From Chara braunii (lineage: Eukaryota > Streptophyta > Charophyceae > Charales > Characeae), in the NCBI GenBank assembly GCA_003427395.1, contig BFEA01000160.1, positions 2,502,998 to 2,532,232 of the forward strand: a DNA stretch of 29,235 bases, in the 5' to 3' direction. The position numbers were made by a program, and so were the translations under genes. Shown here piece after piece: positions 28,492-29,235 of the stretch. The notes beneath the pieces were generated by a model. That model made no database searches. It saw nothing but the letters and a program-made list of their open reading frames with translations, and was not told the origin of the DNA. The first letter of the stretch is position 1. Each line of letters begins with the position of its first letter.

Positions 28492-28651
28492 GTTTCTGGC
28501 GCTCATGGCCGTCCATTGGTTTGGTTCTAGTGCTGATGACCATTTCTTCACACAGCAGTGCCGGAATCAGACGGATCGTTTTGTTTCTGGCGCTCATGGC
28601 CGTCCATTAGTTTGGTTCTAGTGCTGATGACCATTTCTCCACACAGCAGTG
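28492..28651. repeat. 91-bp tandem duplication
   Basis: GTTTCTGGCGCTCATGGCCG starts at 28492 and 28583. The copies match through GGTTCTAGTGCTGATGACC to CACACAGCAGTG with two or three substitutions. Confidence 0.92.
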
Positions 28652-29009
28652 ACAGATCATTCAATCGGCCTCTTCAGTGGTGAATGAATCGTGATCAGTG
28701 AATTCACAAAGACAGACGAGGATTCACCCAGGCGAAATGCCAGCACAGCCATTGAATGAAAAGTGTGGAGTACGACAAAGGACCAGAAACATGCTAGCAG
28801 CGCCGCAGAGGCCAACAACAATCACCTAGTGATGCATGCCCGCCCCACCAAAGAGTTCGCACAAACTCTGTGAAGAAAGGCTAGAGGCCTGTGGCAAGGC
28901 TTCAACCCACAGTTGCACCGCACCTCGGTGCGCGGATTTGCGGACGAGCTGCGCACCACACCGGAATAATTAAGGTCCCAAAAAAAATAAAAATGTAGGG
29001 GGGTAATTC
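28652..29009. other. No recognised feature
   Basis: Mixed composition with a short A tract at 28980-28995. No gene, RNA or mobile-element signature seen. Confidence 0.45.
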
Positions 29010-29164
29010 CCACAGCATATATTGGTGGTCTGCTCCCACTTCTTCCATATATGACGCGGTCATCCTGCTTGTTGAAGCAACGGTCTCCACAATGTCCAAG
29101 TGTATTGTCGGAGCCATTTGAGTAACCTGCAGGGGGCCCTGAATTGACGTAAAGGGGGCCATTT
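29010..29164 (+). repeat. Dispersed repeat ending in (CT)n, copy 2
   Basis: Matches 27300-27444, most clearly over its last 50 bases, and like that copy runs directly into a CT tract. Confidence 0.55.

Positions 29165-29235
<71 letters not shown>
29165..29235. repeat. (CT)n microsatellite at right window edge
   Basis: 71 bases of uninterrupted CT reach the window end. With the CT tract at 1-47, both window ends are the same microsatellite. Confidence 0.97.

Noticed and set aside
28020-28610. Plus-strand open frame of 196 codons
   Set aside because: Starts in an A-rich retroposon tail (Lys/Asn run), spans unrelated sequence and ends in a tandem repeat. No domain.

Overview
The window looks like repeat-dominated nuclear DNA from a eukaryote, most probably a streptophyte (green plant lineage), perhaps a charophyte alga. 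Three things point there. The only protein segment I recognise as a host gene is the last exon of a plant-type UDP-glucuronate decarboxylase (UDP-xylose synthase), on the minus strand at 25773-25982. The retrotransposon has a primer site for initiator tRNA-Met, as many plant LTR elements do. Long CT/GA/GT/A tracts and small hairpin elements are everywhere. The resemblance of the gag and pol fragments to elements I associate with Chara is from memory and is an inference. There are no bacterial operons, rRNA genes, CRISPR arrays or intact tRNA genes.

Layout. 1-6760 is AT-rich and gene-poor, with microsatellites and a family of ~72-75 bp hairpins carrying GGTCGGTAGGTGCATAC (one near-perfect copy at 701-775, three inside tandem ~240 bp units at 4913-5800). 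6761-9300 is less AT-rich and includes a tRNA-like SINE head, a tandemly duplicated ~180 bp unit with a B-box, and an A-rich retroposon tail. 9366-10030 is a nest of fold-back elements, followed by a 68-81 bp minisatellite (10272-10590). 11500-12965 holds two unrecognised exon-like open segments mixed with small elements ending in ACCACCAGTACTT.

13155-22055 is one complete but dead Ty3/gypsy LTR retrotransposon of 8.9 kb. It has a perfect 5-bp target duplication (GTGTA), TG...CA LTRs of 998 and 1096 bp, a PBS, a polypurine tract, and the order gag, protease, RT, RNase H, integrase, chromodomain-like tail. It landed in an AGCATTCACAT-type minisatellite. It is broken by frameshifts, stops, G-to-A or C-to-T type catalytic losses and a 151-bp nested element. 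A 60-N assembly gap inside gag is flanked by identical 69-bp sequence, which suggests an unmerged overlap.

22061-25690 is minisatellite, tandem duplications and unrecognised sequence. 25773-25982 is the UXS terminal exon, with an AATAAA signal 77 bp past the stop codon. Its upstream exons would lie to the right on the minus strand and were not found in the window. 26000-29235, presumably intron or upstream flank of that gene, contains paired A-tailed retroposon-like repeats, a T24-G31 tract next to a G-poor C-rich stretch and a CpG hairpin, tandem repeats, a 252-bp TIR element, and two copies of a repeat that run into (CT)n. The window begins and ends in (CT)n.
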